From: JAGOPY01 sp964619555
GTDB lineage: Bacteria; Bacteroidota; Bacteroidia; Bacteroidales; JAGOPY01
Direction: 5' to 3'
Length of the DNA: 64,000 nucleotides
Assembly: GCA_964619555.1 (NCBI GenBank)
Contig: CAZUDV010000017.1
Coordinates: forward strand, 22,096-86,095
In this document: positions 28,046 through 36,622 of the stretch, in pieces
How positions within the stretch are numbered: the first letter of the stretch is position 1
How the letters are laid out: each line of letters opens with the position of its first letter
The notes under the pieces: generated by a model
Databases searched by the model: none
What the model was told of the DNA's origin: nothing
Seen by the model: only the letters and a program-made list of their open reading frames with translations
Program-made: the position numbers and the translations under genes

Positions 28046-28492
28046 ATGAATGAAATTGTCGGTTGTGGCATCGACATCGAAGAGTTGGACAGGTTTAAGA
28101 AGTTCATTCCAACTCACCCGGATTTATCAGAATTGACCAAACTGGTTTACTCGGATTATGAAATCCGCATCAATCGGAACATTCTGCCCCATGTAACTTT
28201 CCCCCTTGCCTTCTCCTGTAAAGAAGCCTTTTTTAAAGCTTTCGGCGTCAGCTGGACCAACAGCCCTATTTCCTGGAAGGATATCGAGCTGATTTTCAGC
28301 GAATCCGGTAATCTGAACCTATATGAGGTAAATCTCAGCGGTTATGCCAGAATTCTTTATGAAAGATTGAATTGTTCCGGATTCAAAACCGAAATGGATT
28401 ACAATGCTAAATTTGTAACCTTTCAGGTTATTTTATTCAGCGAAATAAGAAATGAGCAGCATCGCCATCATCTTTCCGGCGTTCGTCAGTGA
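28046..28492 (+). CDS. Holo-ACP synthase (4'-phosphopantetheinyl transferase, AcpS type)
   Basis: 148 aa with both AcpS signatures: GCGIDIEEL (Asp10) and FSCKEAFFKAFG (Lys59, Glu60). It should activate the neighbouring ACP. Longer at the C-terminus than standard AcpS (about 125 aa); the last 13 codons overlap the acyltransferase gene, indicating tight coupling. Compare the degenerate homologue at 24899-25267. Confidence 0.88.
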   Translation: MNEIVGCGIDIEELDRFKKFIPTHPDLSELTKLVYSDYEIRINRNILPHVTFPLAFSCKEAFFKAFGVSWTNSPISWKDIELIFSESGNLNLYEVNLSGYARILYERLNCSGFKTEMDYNAKFVTFQVILFSEIRNEQHRHHLSGVRQ

Positions 28493-29369
28493 ATACAGCG
28501 GAACTGAACTGACTTCCCTGCAATCCGGCGGAAATAAGTTTAAAAAATGGCTGGTTGCAGCATCCGATTATCTGAAGATCGATTTGACAGAATTTGATCC
28601 GACAGGGAACAACTTCCTGGATGATGAAGCAATAACACAGTACATCAGTTATATATACAGCTGTGCCCTGTCGGATATCCTGAAAACGAACCGGGTCGTG
28701 CCGGATTTTATCACTGCCTACAGCATGGGCATTTATGCTGCCCTCTATTATAGCGGTTCTGTCGATTATATTACCGGATTGTCATTGGTGAAAAAAGCCT
28801 GGGACTTGATCCGGGATACCTGCGGCGACGATCGGTACTCCATGGGTATGATCATCGGCATTCCGGGGGAACAAATAGAAAATTGGTGCGATCGGCTTGG
28901 AGATGCCTGGATATGCAACAGGAATAATCCCCATACCTATATAATCTCCGGAAAATCAGGTTCCGTTGACCGGATACTGGCACAATCAAAAGAAGACGGG
29001 GCCCTTCGCGCCAACCTGCTCCCTGTTTCAAAACCATACCATACGGCGGTCCTTAAAGGATTGGAAAGTCGGTTTTTGGATTATGTGAGAGCCCAGCCGT
29101 TTCACACGCCAGCCTACCCTTACCTGTCGGCAATCGATCGCCGGGTCATCTCCTCCGCTGAGGAATTTCAAAATGAAGTTGTCAGAAATATTTATTCCCC
29201 GATGAACTGGTATGAAACCATGAACCACCTTACCGGTCTGAGTACAGCAACCTTTTTTGAATGTGGTGCGGGTGATGGGCTTTCCCGTAATTTCAGGTTC
29301 ATCGAAGGGAACTTTAAGGCATTCTCCGGATATAAACTGAACGATTTCCTTGACCGGTCTGCGGAGTGA
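28452..29369 (+). CDS. FabD-like acyltransferase with altered substrate pocket
   Basis: 305 aa of the malonyl-CoA:ACP transacylase fold. Nucleophile Ser91 in AYSMGI (GHSLGE in FabD) and His197 in KPYHTAVL are present. The Arg that holds the malonyl carboxylate in FabD (LVxLRGxxM) aligns with Ala in LVKKAWDLI, so malonyl specificity is doubtful; transfer of a plain acyl chain is an alternative. Overlaps AcpS by 41 bp. Last gene of the plus-strand operon; the radical SAM gene faces it. Confidence 0.82.
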   Translation: MSSIAIIFPAFVSEYSGTELTSLQSGGNKFKKWLVAASDYLKIDLTEFDPTGNNFLDDEAITQYISYIYSCALSDILKTNRVVPDFITAYSMGIYAALYYSGSVDYITGLSLVKKAWDLIRDTCGDDRYSMGMIIGIPGEQIENWCDRLGDAWICNRNNPHTYIISGKSGSVDRILAQSKEDGALRANLLPVSKPYHTAVLKGLESRFLDYVRAQPFHTPAYPYLSAIDRRVISSAEEFQNEVVRNIYSPMNWYETMNHLTGLSTATFFECGAGDGLSRNFRFIEGNFKAFSGYKLNDFLDRSAE

Positions 29370-29377
29370 GCACAAGC

Positions 29378-30718
29378 TTAAATCACATCATTGCCCAGTT
29401 TGATCTTCCATAATCCGCCGACACTTTCGTAGAATTTTTCCAGGGGGAGCCTGGTCTTCATAACACAATTAAAGAAATTGTATTTCATCAGGTCGAAGTC
29501 GATGATCTGGTCCCTGACCTCCCGGTGCAATACAGTTCCAGGCATAGGTGTCAGGATGGTGTAACCGGCATAAACCACTTTGTATGATCCCGCATAGTCG
29601 GCAAGAGCTTTAAAATCATCTTCCGTATAATCGGGTGGGACAATATAATTCCCGCGGATCATGATATCATTCCGGTGGAAGACTTCGATAGATTTTTGGA
29701 TGTTTTCGGATGATGTACGCTTATTGTAAAGGTCAAGTTCCGTATCCCGGAACGACTCAAATCCGCAGATCACGACCCTCAGGCCGGCTTTTGCCAGTTT
29801 TTCAATTAGTTCCGGGTGTTTGGCAGCCGTATCCGTACGGATATCCATGACATACTTCTTGTTGATGCTTTCTTCCAGTATGCGGTCGAAAAGCCTGTCG
29901 ATGAACCGGATGTCAACCACCGTATTGGCATCGGCAAAACGAACCACCTGGTAATCATCAAGTCCTTTCAGCTCTTCCACGATCGATTCCACTTGCCGCA
30001 TGTAATACTTGCTGTCATGTTGCGGCCAGATGGAACAGAATGAACATTCATAGGGACAGCCCAGGGAAGTGAAGATATAGGTCACCGGTGTAGGATCGCT
30101 CCCCACTTTGTAGGTTGAAAGCCATTTATTCAAATGGCTCCGGTCTGGCAGGATGAAGTCCTTTCCTGCCGGTTCCCAATCCGGTGCCGTTTTGCCCGTC
30201 CTGCGGTGAACGCCATTTTCGTTCAGGATGATTCCGGCGACGGAATCCAGCGGCAGCCCTTTTTCCCTGGCGATGACCAGGTCCCGGAAGATGCCGGCAG
30301 AGTGTCCCGGGCAAAGGACGTCCACCGCCGGATCGGTGATGTCTTCCGGACAGATGGTCACATGCAATCCCCCGATAACGGTCAGGATCTCCGGGTTATA
30401 TTGCTTCGCCTGGCGAAGGATCTCCAGCCCGTAATACAATTCCGAAGCGATCACCGTGACGCCGACGACATCGGGATTATGCTCCCGCAGGTAAGAATAA
30501 ACCAGCTCATGAAGCGGAGGCCCATCCGGATTCAGGTCATATTCCCCCTTGGTATCGATGACGGTCACATCAAAATCCTTCACGGCGGCCGCAACTGTAA
30601 GAAGTCCGAGCGGCGGGCCGATGAGCTTTTTATGGATGAACGGGCGGGCATCCCCGGGAGCATGTTCGAGAATGCCGTTAAAAGGCGATCGCGGCGGATT
30701 GATGAGAAGGATCTTCAT
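29378..30718 (-). CDS. B12-binding-domain radical SAM enzyme
   Basis: 446 aa in the BchE/HpnJ-like layout. N-terminal cobalamin-binding type domain (about 1-150; MKILLINPP, IGPPLGLLTVAAAV, VIGGLHVT), then radical SAM core with CX3CX2C (Cys221, Cys225, Cys228), and ICGFESF for SAM binding. Such enzymes methylate unreactive carbons or rearrange rings and chains. It converges with the synthase operon 9 bp downstream of the acyltransferase stop, so an action on the cluster product is likely but not proven. Promoter TATATTTG lies at 30736-30743. Confidence 0.88.
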   Translation of the reverse strand: MKILLINPPRSPFNGILEHAPGDARPFIHKKLIGPPLGLLTVAAAVKDFDVTVIDTKGEYDLNPDGPPLHELVYSYLREHNPDVVGVTVIASELYYGLEILRQAKQYNPEILTVIGGLHVTICPEDITDPAVDVLCPGHSAGIFRDLVIAREKGLPLDSVAGIILNENGVHRRTGKTAPDWEPAGKDFILPDRSHLNKWLSTYKVGSDPTPVTYIFTSLGCPYECSFCSIWPQHDSKYYMRQVESIVEELKGLDDYQVVRFADANTVVDIRFIDRLFDRILEESINKKYVMDIRTDTAAKHPELIEKLAKAGLRVVICGFESFRDTELDLYNKRTSSENIQKSIEVFHRNDIMIRGNYIVPPDYTEDDFKALADYAGSYKVVYAGYTILTPMPGTVLHREVRDQIIDFDLMKYNFFNCVMKTRLPLEKFYESVGGLWKIKLGNDVI

Positions 30719-30735
30719 CCGGGAAAATTATCGGT

Positions 30736-30743
30736 CAAATATA
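30736..30743 (-). promoter_or_regulatory. Promoter -7 box of radical SAM gene
   Basis: Minus strand TATATTTG, exact -7 match, 18 bp upstream of the start codon. Confidence 0.5.
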
Positions 30744-30867
30744 GGATAATTTAAAAAGAACCGGGAAATATGCTCCCTCATGGCCGGATGCATAAGATCT
30801 CCCGGTTACTTTCGCTGAGCAGGCAATCTCATCCTCAGAAAATCTGGTTAATCTGCGGCTTTTTCAC

Positions 30868-30875
30868 TAAGTTTG
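30868..30875 (+). promoter_or_regulatory. Promoter -7 box of membrane transporter gene
   Basis: TAAGTTTG (then C), exact -7 match, 22 bp before ATG 30898. No clear TTTG at -33. Confidence 0.5.
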
Positions 30876-30897
30876 CTGCTTCGGACTAATTTTCATA

Positions 30898-31533
30898 ATG
30901 ATGTGGCAAATATTTCTTGGCAGCCTGACTTTAAGCGTGATCCATGCCCTCATACCGAATCACTGGATCCCCTTGATCACTATTGGTAAAACGGAGGGGT
31001 GGACAAAGGCTCAAACCCTGTCGGCTACGGCAATCGTCGGATTTGCCCATATCCTCAGCACCATCATAATCGGCATCATTGTGGGCTTTGTGGGATATCA
31101 GCTTTCCGGTTATTTTGAGACTTTCGCTTCGATCATTGCACCCCTGATCCTGGTCGCACTGGGTATCATCTACCTGGTGGCGGATTACATCAAATCCCGA
31201 AGTGTTCAGACACATGATCACATTAAAATCAGGCAGAGCACAGGCAAGTCGCGCATGGCAATATTACTGTCCCTTAGCGTTGCCATGTTCCTCTCGCCCT
31301 GCCTGGAACTGGAAGCTTATTTTTTCCAGGCAGGAACGCTTAGATGGAAAGGGATTCTGATTGTATCACTGGTTTACCTGGTCGTGACCGTATCCGGAAT
31401 GATCATCCTGGTCTGGCTGGGCATGCAGGGCATCAGCCGGATCAAATCCGAGTTCCTTGAACATCATGAAAAGCAGATCGCCGGGATCGTCCTCATCCTG
31501 CTTGGGATCATGGCCTATTTCGTGGAATTCTGA
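30898..31533 (+). CDS. Membrane permease of the NicO/UreH-like or sulfite-exporter type
   Basis: 211 aa, about six membrane helices. The opening HALIPNHWIPL recalls the His-rich H-x4-(D/N)-H motif of NicO/RcnA/UreH metal transporters, and the helix LFLSPCLELEAYF carries the conserved Pro-Cys. A His-containing loop (THDHIKI) separates the two halves. Likely exports or imports a divalent metal; the TauE/SafE family is the other possibility. No metal regulator is adjacent. Start could be Met1 or Met2. Confidence 0.7.
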   Translation: MMWQIFLGSLTLSVIHALIPNHWIPLITIGKTEGWTKAQTLSATAIVGFAHILSTIIIGIIVGFVGYQLSGYFETFASIIAPLILVALGIIYLVADYIKSRSVQTHDHIKIRQSTGKSRMAILLSLSVAMFLSPCLELEAYFFQAGTLRWKGILIVSLVYLVVTVSGMIILVWLGMQGISRIKSEFLEHHEKQIAGIVLILLGIMAYFVEF

Positions 31534-31577
31534 ACCTGGTAAGCCTGAATCCTTCCTGTAGGATTTCTTTACTCTGC

Positions 31578-32516
31578 CTAAATGTATTTTCTGTACCTGA
31601 CCAGGGTGAAGACCAGTATCATGCCAAGACCAATGAACAGCGCCCAGGATGAGACCGGCACATCGGGATTTTCAACGGAAAAGCTTTCGGCCTGGATGTA
31701 AACCCATGAGTCTAAGGCTGTATCTCCCCTGTCAGCAATGGCAATTTTAATATGATTCGTGGTATTCGGCGTAACGATGGCCGATCCGGTAAATTTCGCC
31801 GTAAATCCGTCCATTTCATTATCGAAGAACGGCCCTCCGTCAGAAAGGTCATTGTTATTGTAATAAGAACAGTTTGTACATGCGCTTCCGAATGGATTGC
31901 CATTGTTCACATTATTGATTGCAACCGGAGTCACGGTGCTCGGTATAAGAGCTATGTTAGTCCCATTGACGAAGAAGGCAAACACATCGTTGAATGCGGA
32001 GTTGACAAATTCATTGTATTCATCGGAACCAAAAACATACTCAATATACACCGTATTGGCCGTTGGCTCAAAATCAAATTCGAGTACTGTTTTGTCCATG
32101 GTGCCTCCACCGACAAGAGCATCCAGGTCGGCGTCACTGCCGGTGCCCAACCCGCCGGTAATACCGTCAGATGAGTTCGGGCCAACGGCATTGATCACAA
32201 AACCTGAAGATAGCATAACCCCTTCTTCTATTCCGAGTCCGGCCCCTGTACCCCCGGTGAATGTCCCCGCGGAAGCAGGAGAAGCTCCCGCCGTGACCCC
32301 CGAAAAGGTAACGTTGCTATAACTTACCCCCGGGCCTAGGATAGCTTCAACCAGATCCGTGGCTGTCAATCCTGCGCCATCCATTTCGACGACGGTCATA
32401 ACTGAAGTTGTACCCCTTAAATGGCTCTTATCCGGGCCGGGTACCCTTTGTTCCTGGGCAAATGTAACCCCTGCGCCAATTAATAAAGCGAGTGTGATAG
32501 AAACTGTTGATTTCAT
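31578..32516 (-). CDS. Exported choice-of-anchor L domain protein with PVSxWAL C-terminal signal
   Basis: 312 aa: signal peptide to about TFAQ (20), then a choice-of-anchor L type domain (about 48-285; GLGIEEGVMLSSG, EFDFEP, YVFGSDEYNEF, FAFFVNG). The C-terminus is PVSSWAL, a hydrophobic helix, and a basic tail (VRYRKYI). That layout is like PEP-CTERM or IPTL-CTERM sorting signals. The same C-terminus ends the protein at 36623-37348. It is presumably cleaved and anchored by an exosortase-like system not visible here. Promoter and shared upstream element at 32544-32616. Confidence 0.85.
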   Translation of the reverse strand: MKSTVSITLALLIGAGVTFAQEQRVPGPDKSHLRGTTSVMTVVEMDGAGLTATDLVEAILGPGVSYSNVTFSGVTAGASPASAGTFTGGTGAGLGIEEGVMLSSGFVINAVGPNSSDGITGGLGTGSDADLDALVGGGTMDKTVLEFDFEPTANTVYIEYVFGSDEYNEFVNSAFNDVFAFFVNGTNIALIPSTVTPVAINNVNNGNPFGSACTNCSYYNNNDLSDGGPFFDNEMDGFTAKFTGSAIVTPNTTNHIKIAIADRGDTALDSWVYIQAESFSVENPDVPVSSWALFIGLGMILVFTLVRYRKYI

Positions 32517-32543
32517 AACTTTAATATTTAAGTTTATTTAGAC

Positions 32544-32575
32544 CAAATATATATTATCTTATGTGACAAAATCAA
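32544..32575 (-). promoter_or_regulatory. Promoter of choice-of-anchor L gene
   Basis: Minus strand TTG (32573-32575), 21 bp, TATATTTG (32544-32551, exact -7). Leader about 20 nt. Confidence 0.55.
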
Positions 32576-32581
32576 GTTTTA

Positions 32582-32616
32582 GTTGTACGGATTTTCTTCA
32601 GGACAATAATTCGTAC
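32582..32616 (-). promoter_or_regulatory. Bipartite GTTGTACG / TTCGTAC element (copy 1)
   Basis: GTTGTACG (32582-32589) and TTCGTAC (32610-32616), starts 28 bp apart, just upstream of the promoter of a PVSxWAL-protein gene. The second copy (37425-37460) is in front of the other PVSxWAL gene with starts 29 bp apart and similar distance to the -7 box. Likely activator binding site; regulator unknown. Confidence 0.5.
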
Positions 32617-32660
32617 ATTAGAATTTGAAGTGCTATAATTATTCAAACAAGCGAAACATC

Positions 32661-32668
32661 TATCTTTG
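32661..32668 (+). promoter_or_regulatory. Promoter -7 box of LEA-type lipoprotein gene
   Basis: TATCTTTG followed by C, exact match, about 92 bp before the start codon. Confidence 0.4.
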
Positions 32669-32760
32669 CATGTATTCGTACCATGCACTGAACTGGGTTC
32701 TGATCATTTCCATGAGGGAACAATGGGAGGGCGTGGAATTCTGAGGCAATTATAATCGTT

Positions 32761-33354
32761 ATGAAAAATTTAACAATATTCTGTCTGTTCATCCTGCTGG
32801 TTGCTTTTTCACCATCCTGTGGTGTCATCCAGCAGGGGACCGAATTAAAATCATTTGCAAACTGTGACTTCCGGCTGGAATCGGTGAAAAATACCAGGCT
32901 GGCCGGGGTAAACATCCAGGGTAAAAAATCGCTGACCGATCTTGGGTTCTCGGATATGGCCAAAGTCACCGGCGTCATTGCAGGTGGAACCCTTCCGCTT
33001 ACATTCGACCTGAATGTCCAGGCTAGGAATCCAAATGCTTCTCTGGCTGCGATGAACAGGTTGGATTGGATCCTGCTGATCGACAAGCAGGAGATGGTCA
33101 GCGGGGTATTAGGCGACCGGGTACAGATCGCCCCGAATTCCATGGCCACCTTCCCCGTTGCCATCAGCCTCGACCTTATGGAAGTCTTGTCCGGCAAGTC
33201 TGCAGAAGCATTACTGAACCTGGCTTTCAGCCTGGCAGGGACCGGGTCCACCAGCAAGATAACCCTGAAGGCCAAACCGACCATCGTAATCGGGAGTTCT
33301 CAGCTTCAATACCCCGGTTATATCAATATCACGCAGGAATTTGGCGGGAAATGA
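32761..33354 (+). CDS. LEA type 2-like lipoprotein
   Basis: 197 aa. Lipoprotein signal with lipobox SPSC (Cys20). The mature part resembles the LEA type 2 / WHy beta-sandwich (ANCDFRLESVKNTRLAGVNI, VTGVIAGGTLPLTFDLNVQARNPN in segments, NPNASLAAMNRLDWILLID). In bacteria such proteins are envelope lipoproteins of unclear role. Followed by a hairpin-rich repeat tract. Confidence 0.75.
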   Translation: MKNLTIFCLFILLVAFSPSCGVIQQGTELKSFANCDFRLESVKNTRLAGVNIQGKKSLTDLGFSDMAKVTGVIAGGTLPLTFDLNVQARNPNASLAAMNRLDWILLIDKQEMVSGVLGDRVQIAPNSMATFPVAISLDLMEVLSGKSAEALLNLAFSLAGTGSTSKITLKAKPTIVIGSSQLQYPGYINITQEFGGK

Positions 33355-33493
33355 GACATTTCGCAATGTCATTTCACAGTGTCATTGCGCAGTGTCATTG
33401 CGCATTTCACAATTAATTGCGAAATCAGAAATGTCATTGTGAAATGTGAAATGTCATTGTGAAATGTGAAATGTCACTGTGAAATGCGAAATG
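33355..33493. repeat. GAAATG/CATTTC palindromic tract (copy 1)
   Basis: Left half is built of CATTTCGCA/GTGTCATTGCGC words and right half of GAAATGTCATTGTGAAATGTG words, so the whole forms a long imperfect hairpin with centre near ACAATTAATTGCG. It lies between convergent genes. Same family as 41474-41638 and 42054-42227. Confidence 0.8.
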
Positions 33494-33494
33494 A

Positions 33495-36401
33495 TCACCT
33501 CACCAGGATCAGGTTTCCGCTTGACTGGGCCGGGCCGGCTATAACGCGATATATATACAACCCATCTGAACAAACCTGACCGGCACTGTTGTTGCCATCC
33601 CAGTTGACATCATGATATCCGGAATTCATCGTTTTATTATTCAGTACATTGACCAGTTTACCGCCGGCAGAGTAAATCTCAATTCTTACCGTCCTTTTCT
33701 CAGGCAGGTAAAATGATATCTTAACCTGTTCCGAAAATGGATTGGGCGCCGCGAAAGAATGGAAACTGGTCCGAGAATCGGGTTTTTCATCAATTCCCAC
33801 CGGTACTTCAATCCCTCCCGAATAACAATAGACCCGTCCATCCCGGCCGCCGGCCACCATTTCCCGGGTATGGTCCCCCACGATGTCGGGTATGGAATTA
33901 ATGGCATCCACCGGCGTGCTGTAATGAATGGAACTCAACTCCGAGCCGTCAGCACCATTGAGAAAATAACAATAATTGGAGCTGTACAGGGTCCCTATCA
34001 GGACGTCCATGATGCCGTCCCCGTTCAGGTCATTTGTTTTGGCCACATTCCAGGACTTGTCGGCAAGGGGTTGCAACCAGAGATTGGTAGCGTCCTCACC
34101 CGAAATGACCACTCCGTTGGTCCCGCTGTGACCCACCAGGATGTCTTCATGTCCGTCATCATTGATATCATCGACCTTTACAAACCTCAGTATCAAATTA
34201 TTGCCCACGCCGGAATTAGCGAGGCTCACTCCGTTGGCACCATTGCGGATGGAAATATTACCGGATAAGTCGCCTGCCATTACGTCTTTTACGCCATCAC
34301 CGTTCAGATCATCCAGTTGTTCAAGGGCCCAGACCGAAGAACCGGCCGTATTCATGCTCCAGATAATGCCTCCGTCGGTGCCGTCAATGCCGTAGATCCT
34401 GCCTACCGTCTCTTCCCCATTGCTGGCACCGGCCAGGGCATCAGGTACATAATCGCCATTGATGTCCTCGATGCCGATAACGGCAAAATTCGGTCCATTG
34501 GTATTACATTCCCAGATGGATTCACCTGTCAGGGCATCCAGGCAGTAGATGCGTTTGGGCCCGGTGCCGTTGGCATCATCCCCGGTCGCCGCCAAAATAT
34601 CCAGATGACCGTCCAGGTTGTAATCATACCGGGCATCCACCTGGTAAACCCATCCCCCATCGCCGTATTCATGCGTATCATGCTTCCAGAGGACCGACCC
34701 GGTCTTACCGGAAATGGCTATGATAGACCGGTCACCCCAGGCTGTCCCGGCAATTACCTCCTGGCAATTATCTCCATCGAAATCATCCGTGACGATCAGA
34801 CAATTCTGGCTGTAAACCGACCCGGAATAAATCTCCAGTTCCCACATCACATCGGCCACTCCATGGGAATTACCATTAAAACACCGGAGGTAGTTGTCTT
34901 CAGAACCTACGATGACATCGTCAACTTTATCACCTGTTATATCGTGGATGGGAGTGACGGCCTTCGGACTATTGTCGTAACTGACATCAATGATATAGTG
35001 CCACAGGGCGTTGCCTATCGGCCAGGGTACATCCAATCCGCTTCCCAGCAGGTAAATATCGAACGGATCATGGTCCGGGTCATTGGTGGAGATATGCGCA
35101 ACATCATTGAAATTGGCGGCAGTATCGGGGCTGAACCAGATACCTATTGCAAAAGTATCCAGAGGACCGATATTGACGGGGAATACGATGCTTTCATCCA
35201 GGTAGAAAGCCTCACCGGCAAGGGTTATTTCATCGATTACCAGGTCCTGGCTGCCAACATTCCAGACATGTACATACCATCGGGTGCTTGCCGTGATCCT
35301 GACCGGGCCGTAATTATGCGAAATATCATCGGATTGGATCAGGGGCCCGGGAACAACTGCCTGGCCTGTCAGCGTAACGGGGGTAACCGGGGTGACCGGG
35401 TCATTGGTGATGACATTTACCACTGTATAAAGTGAACCTTGTTCGGTTGGTGCATAGGTTAGGGGTACGTACACGAAAGTGCCCGGAGTAAGGGTATAGG
35501 GGACCGTAAAATCCGTAAATATCGGCACGGCATTCTGGATCTCCAGGTTCTGAATGATAAGGTTGCCTGAGCCTGTATTTTGCACCAGCATATCCCATGT
35601 AGAAGATTCACCGGTGGTGACAATGCCATAATCATGGGTATCAACCGGGATGCTGACCTGCGGAGTGCCTGCACCACCCAGGTCCACCTTGTAAAGCGTA
35701 GAGGCCGAACTTAGCTCACCATCGCAATACCACAGATACTGCCCGTCGAATGTAATGCCGGATGGTTTGATACCGTTCGAGGCATGGCTTTCTACGACAG
35801 TACCATCGGTTTCGACACGGTAAAGCATATTGGCATTGTAATCGGCAATCCACAGGTAATTGTTCTCTTTGCAGATATCCCAGGGCTGGTTATTCGGGGT
35901 GGCGAATTGCGTTATGATATTTCCCGAACCATCCAGCTTGTAGACCATTCCATCTGGGTCGTAATAACAACAAGTCCAGAAATTACCCGCATCGTATTCT
36001 ATGCCAGACATATAAGTTGCCGGTAACGTAAAAGTGGACTGCTGTTGTCCGCTGCTGTTAAATTCCACTGCAAGAGCCGGGGTAAAAGATCCAGTCCGGA
36101 CGGTTGACCAGAAATCATTACCGTCGAAGCTCAGCCCATAGGCATTTTCAATCGGAGCTGCGCATTGCAGGGTATAGCTGCCGGTCACGGGATCAATCCG
36201 GTATATCTCATTATCCGGCCCGGTAGTAGCATACAGCCCGCTGTATAGGTAGGTGCCGTCCCAGGCAAGGCCGGATGCTTTGCCAGGGATCGTGAAGCTG
36301 GCCACAATGGTCCATTCGCGGTTTGGTTGCGCCCGGATCAAGGAAGGAAGGTGAAGATAAAGCAGGGCCGGCAGAACTAAGAATAAGCAGAAATTCTTCA
36401 T
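33495..36401 (-). CDS. Large T9SS-secreted beta-propeller protein with choice-of-anchor D domains
   Basis: 968 aa from ATG 36401, where a signal peptide begins (MKNFCLFLVLPALLYLH); the frame is open further upstream but without signal features. Order: N-terminal propeller-like region (about 30-250), two ASPM/Hydin-like choice-of-anchor D domains (about 255-460; HDYGIVTTGESS, SHNYGPVRITAS), a PQQ/FG-GAP-type propeller with repeated DINGDYVPDALAG and DLNGDGVKDVMAG motifs (about 470-870), and a T9SS C-terminal domain (PNPFSEQVKISFYLP to end). Expected to be on the cell surface or secreted. Ligand unknown. Confidence 0.85.
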   Translation of the reverse strand: MKNFCLFLVLPALLYLHLPSLIRAQPNREWTIVASFTIPGKASGLAWDGTYLYSGLYATTGPDNEIYRIDPVTGSYTLQCAAPIENAYGLSFDGNDFWSTVRTGSFTPALAVEFNSSGQQQSTFTLPATYMSGIEYDAGNFWTCCYYDPDGMVYKLDGSGNIITQFATPNNQPWDICKENNYLWIADYNANMLYRVETDGTVVESHASNGIKPSGITFDGQYLWYCDGELSSASTLYKVDLGGAGTPQVSIPVDTHDYGIVTTGESSTWDMLVQNTGSGNLIIQNLEIQNAVPIFTDFTVPYTLTPGTFVYVPLTYAPTEQGSLYTVVNVITNDPVTPVTPVTLTGQAVVPGPLIQSDDISHNYGPVRITASTRWYVHVWNVGSQDLVIDEITLAGEAFYLDESIVFPVNIGPLDTFAIGIWFSPDTAANFNDVAHISTNDPDHDPFDIYLLGSGLDVPWPIGNALWHYIIDVSYDNSPKAVTPIHDITGDKVDDVIVGSEDNYLRCFNGNSHGVADVMWELEIYSGSVYSQNCLIVTDDFDGDNCQEVIAGTAWGDRSIIAISGKTGSVLWKHDTHEYGDGGWVYQVDARYDYNLDGHLDILAATGDDANGTGPKRIYCLDALTGESIWECNTNGPNFAVIGIEDINGDYVPDALAGASNGEETVGRIYGIDGTDGGIIWSMNTAGSSVWALEQLDDLNGDGVKDVMAGDLSGNISIRNGANGVSLANSGVGNNLILRFVKVDDINDDGHEDILVGHSGTNGVVISGEDATNLWLQPLADKSWNVAKTNDLNGDGIMDVLIGTLYSSNYCYFLNGADGSELSSIHYSTPVDAINSIPDIVGDHTREMVAGGRDGRVYCYSGGIEVPVGIDEKPDSRTSFHSFAAPNPFSEQVKISFYLPEKRTVRIEIYSAGGKLVNVLNNKTMNSGYHDVNWDGNNSAGQVCSDGLYIYRVIAGPAQSSGNLILVR

Positions 36402-36526
36402 GACGATTTGAATTAGGTGAAGTCTGAGTCGTAAAGATATAAGTTGTCGGGATAAAATGCAAACTGTTCCTCGCTGCCCCCGAGTGACGATAATGGCCAT
36501 TCGGTTATCATTCAGGCTTAAGCCAG

Positions 36527-36559
36527 AAAAAAGAGGATGCTCATCCGATGAACATCCTC
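36527..36559 (-). terminator. Rho-independent terminator of PVSxWAL gene 36623-37348
   Basis: Stem GAGGATG (36533-36539)/CATCCTC (36553-36559), minus-strand T-run from 36532 to 36527. Confidence 0.7.
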
Positions 36560-36622
36560 CTGCATAAATAAAACAAACTCGAAATACCTGACCTTTCTTT
36601 GTAAAGATTGCCAGGAAAAACC

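Noticed and set aside
34317..35435. Long plus-strand frame antisense to the propeller protein
   Set aside because: The minus-strand protein has clear domain motifs; the antisense frame has no start context, no motif and repetitive composition mirrored from the repeats.
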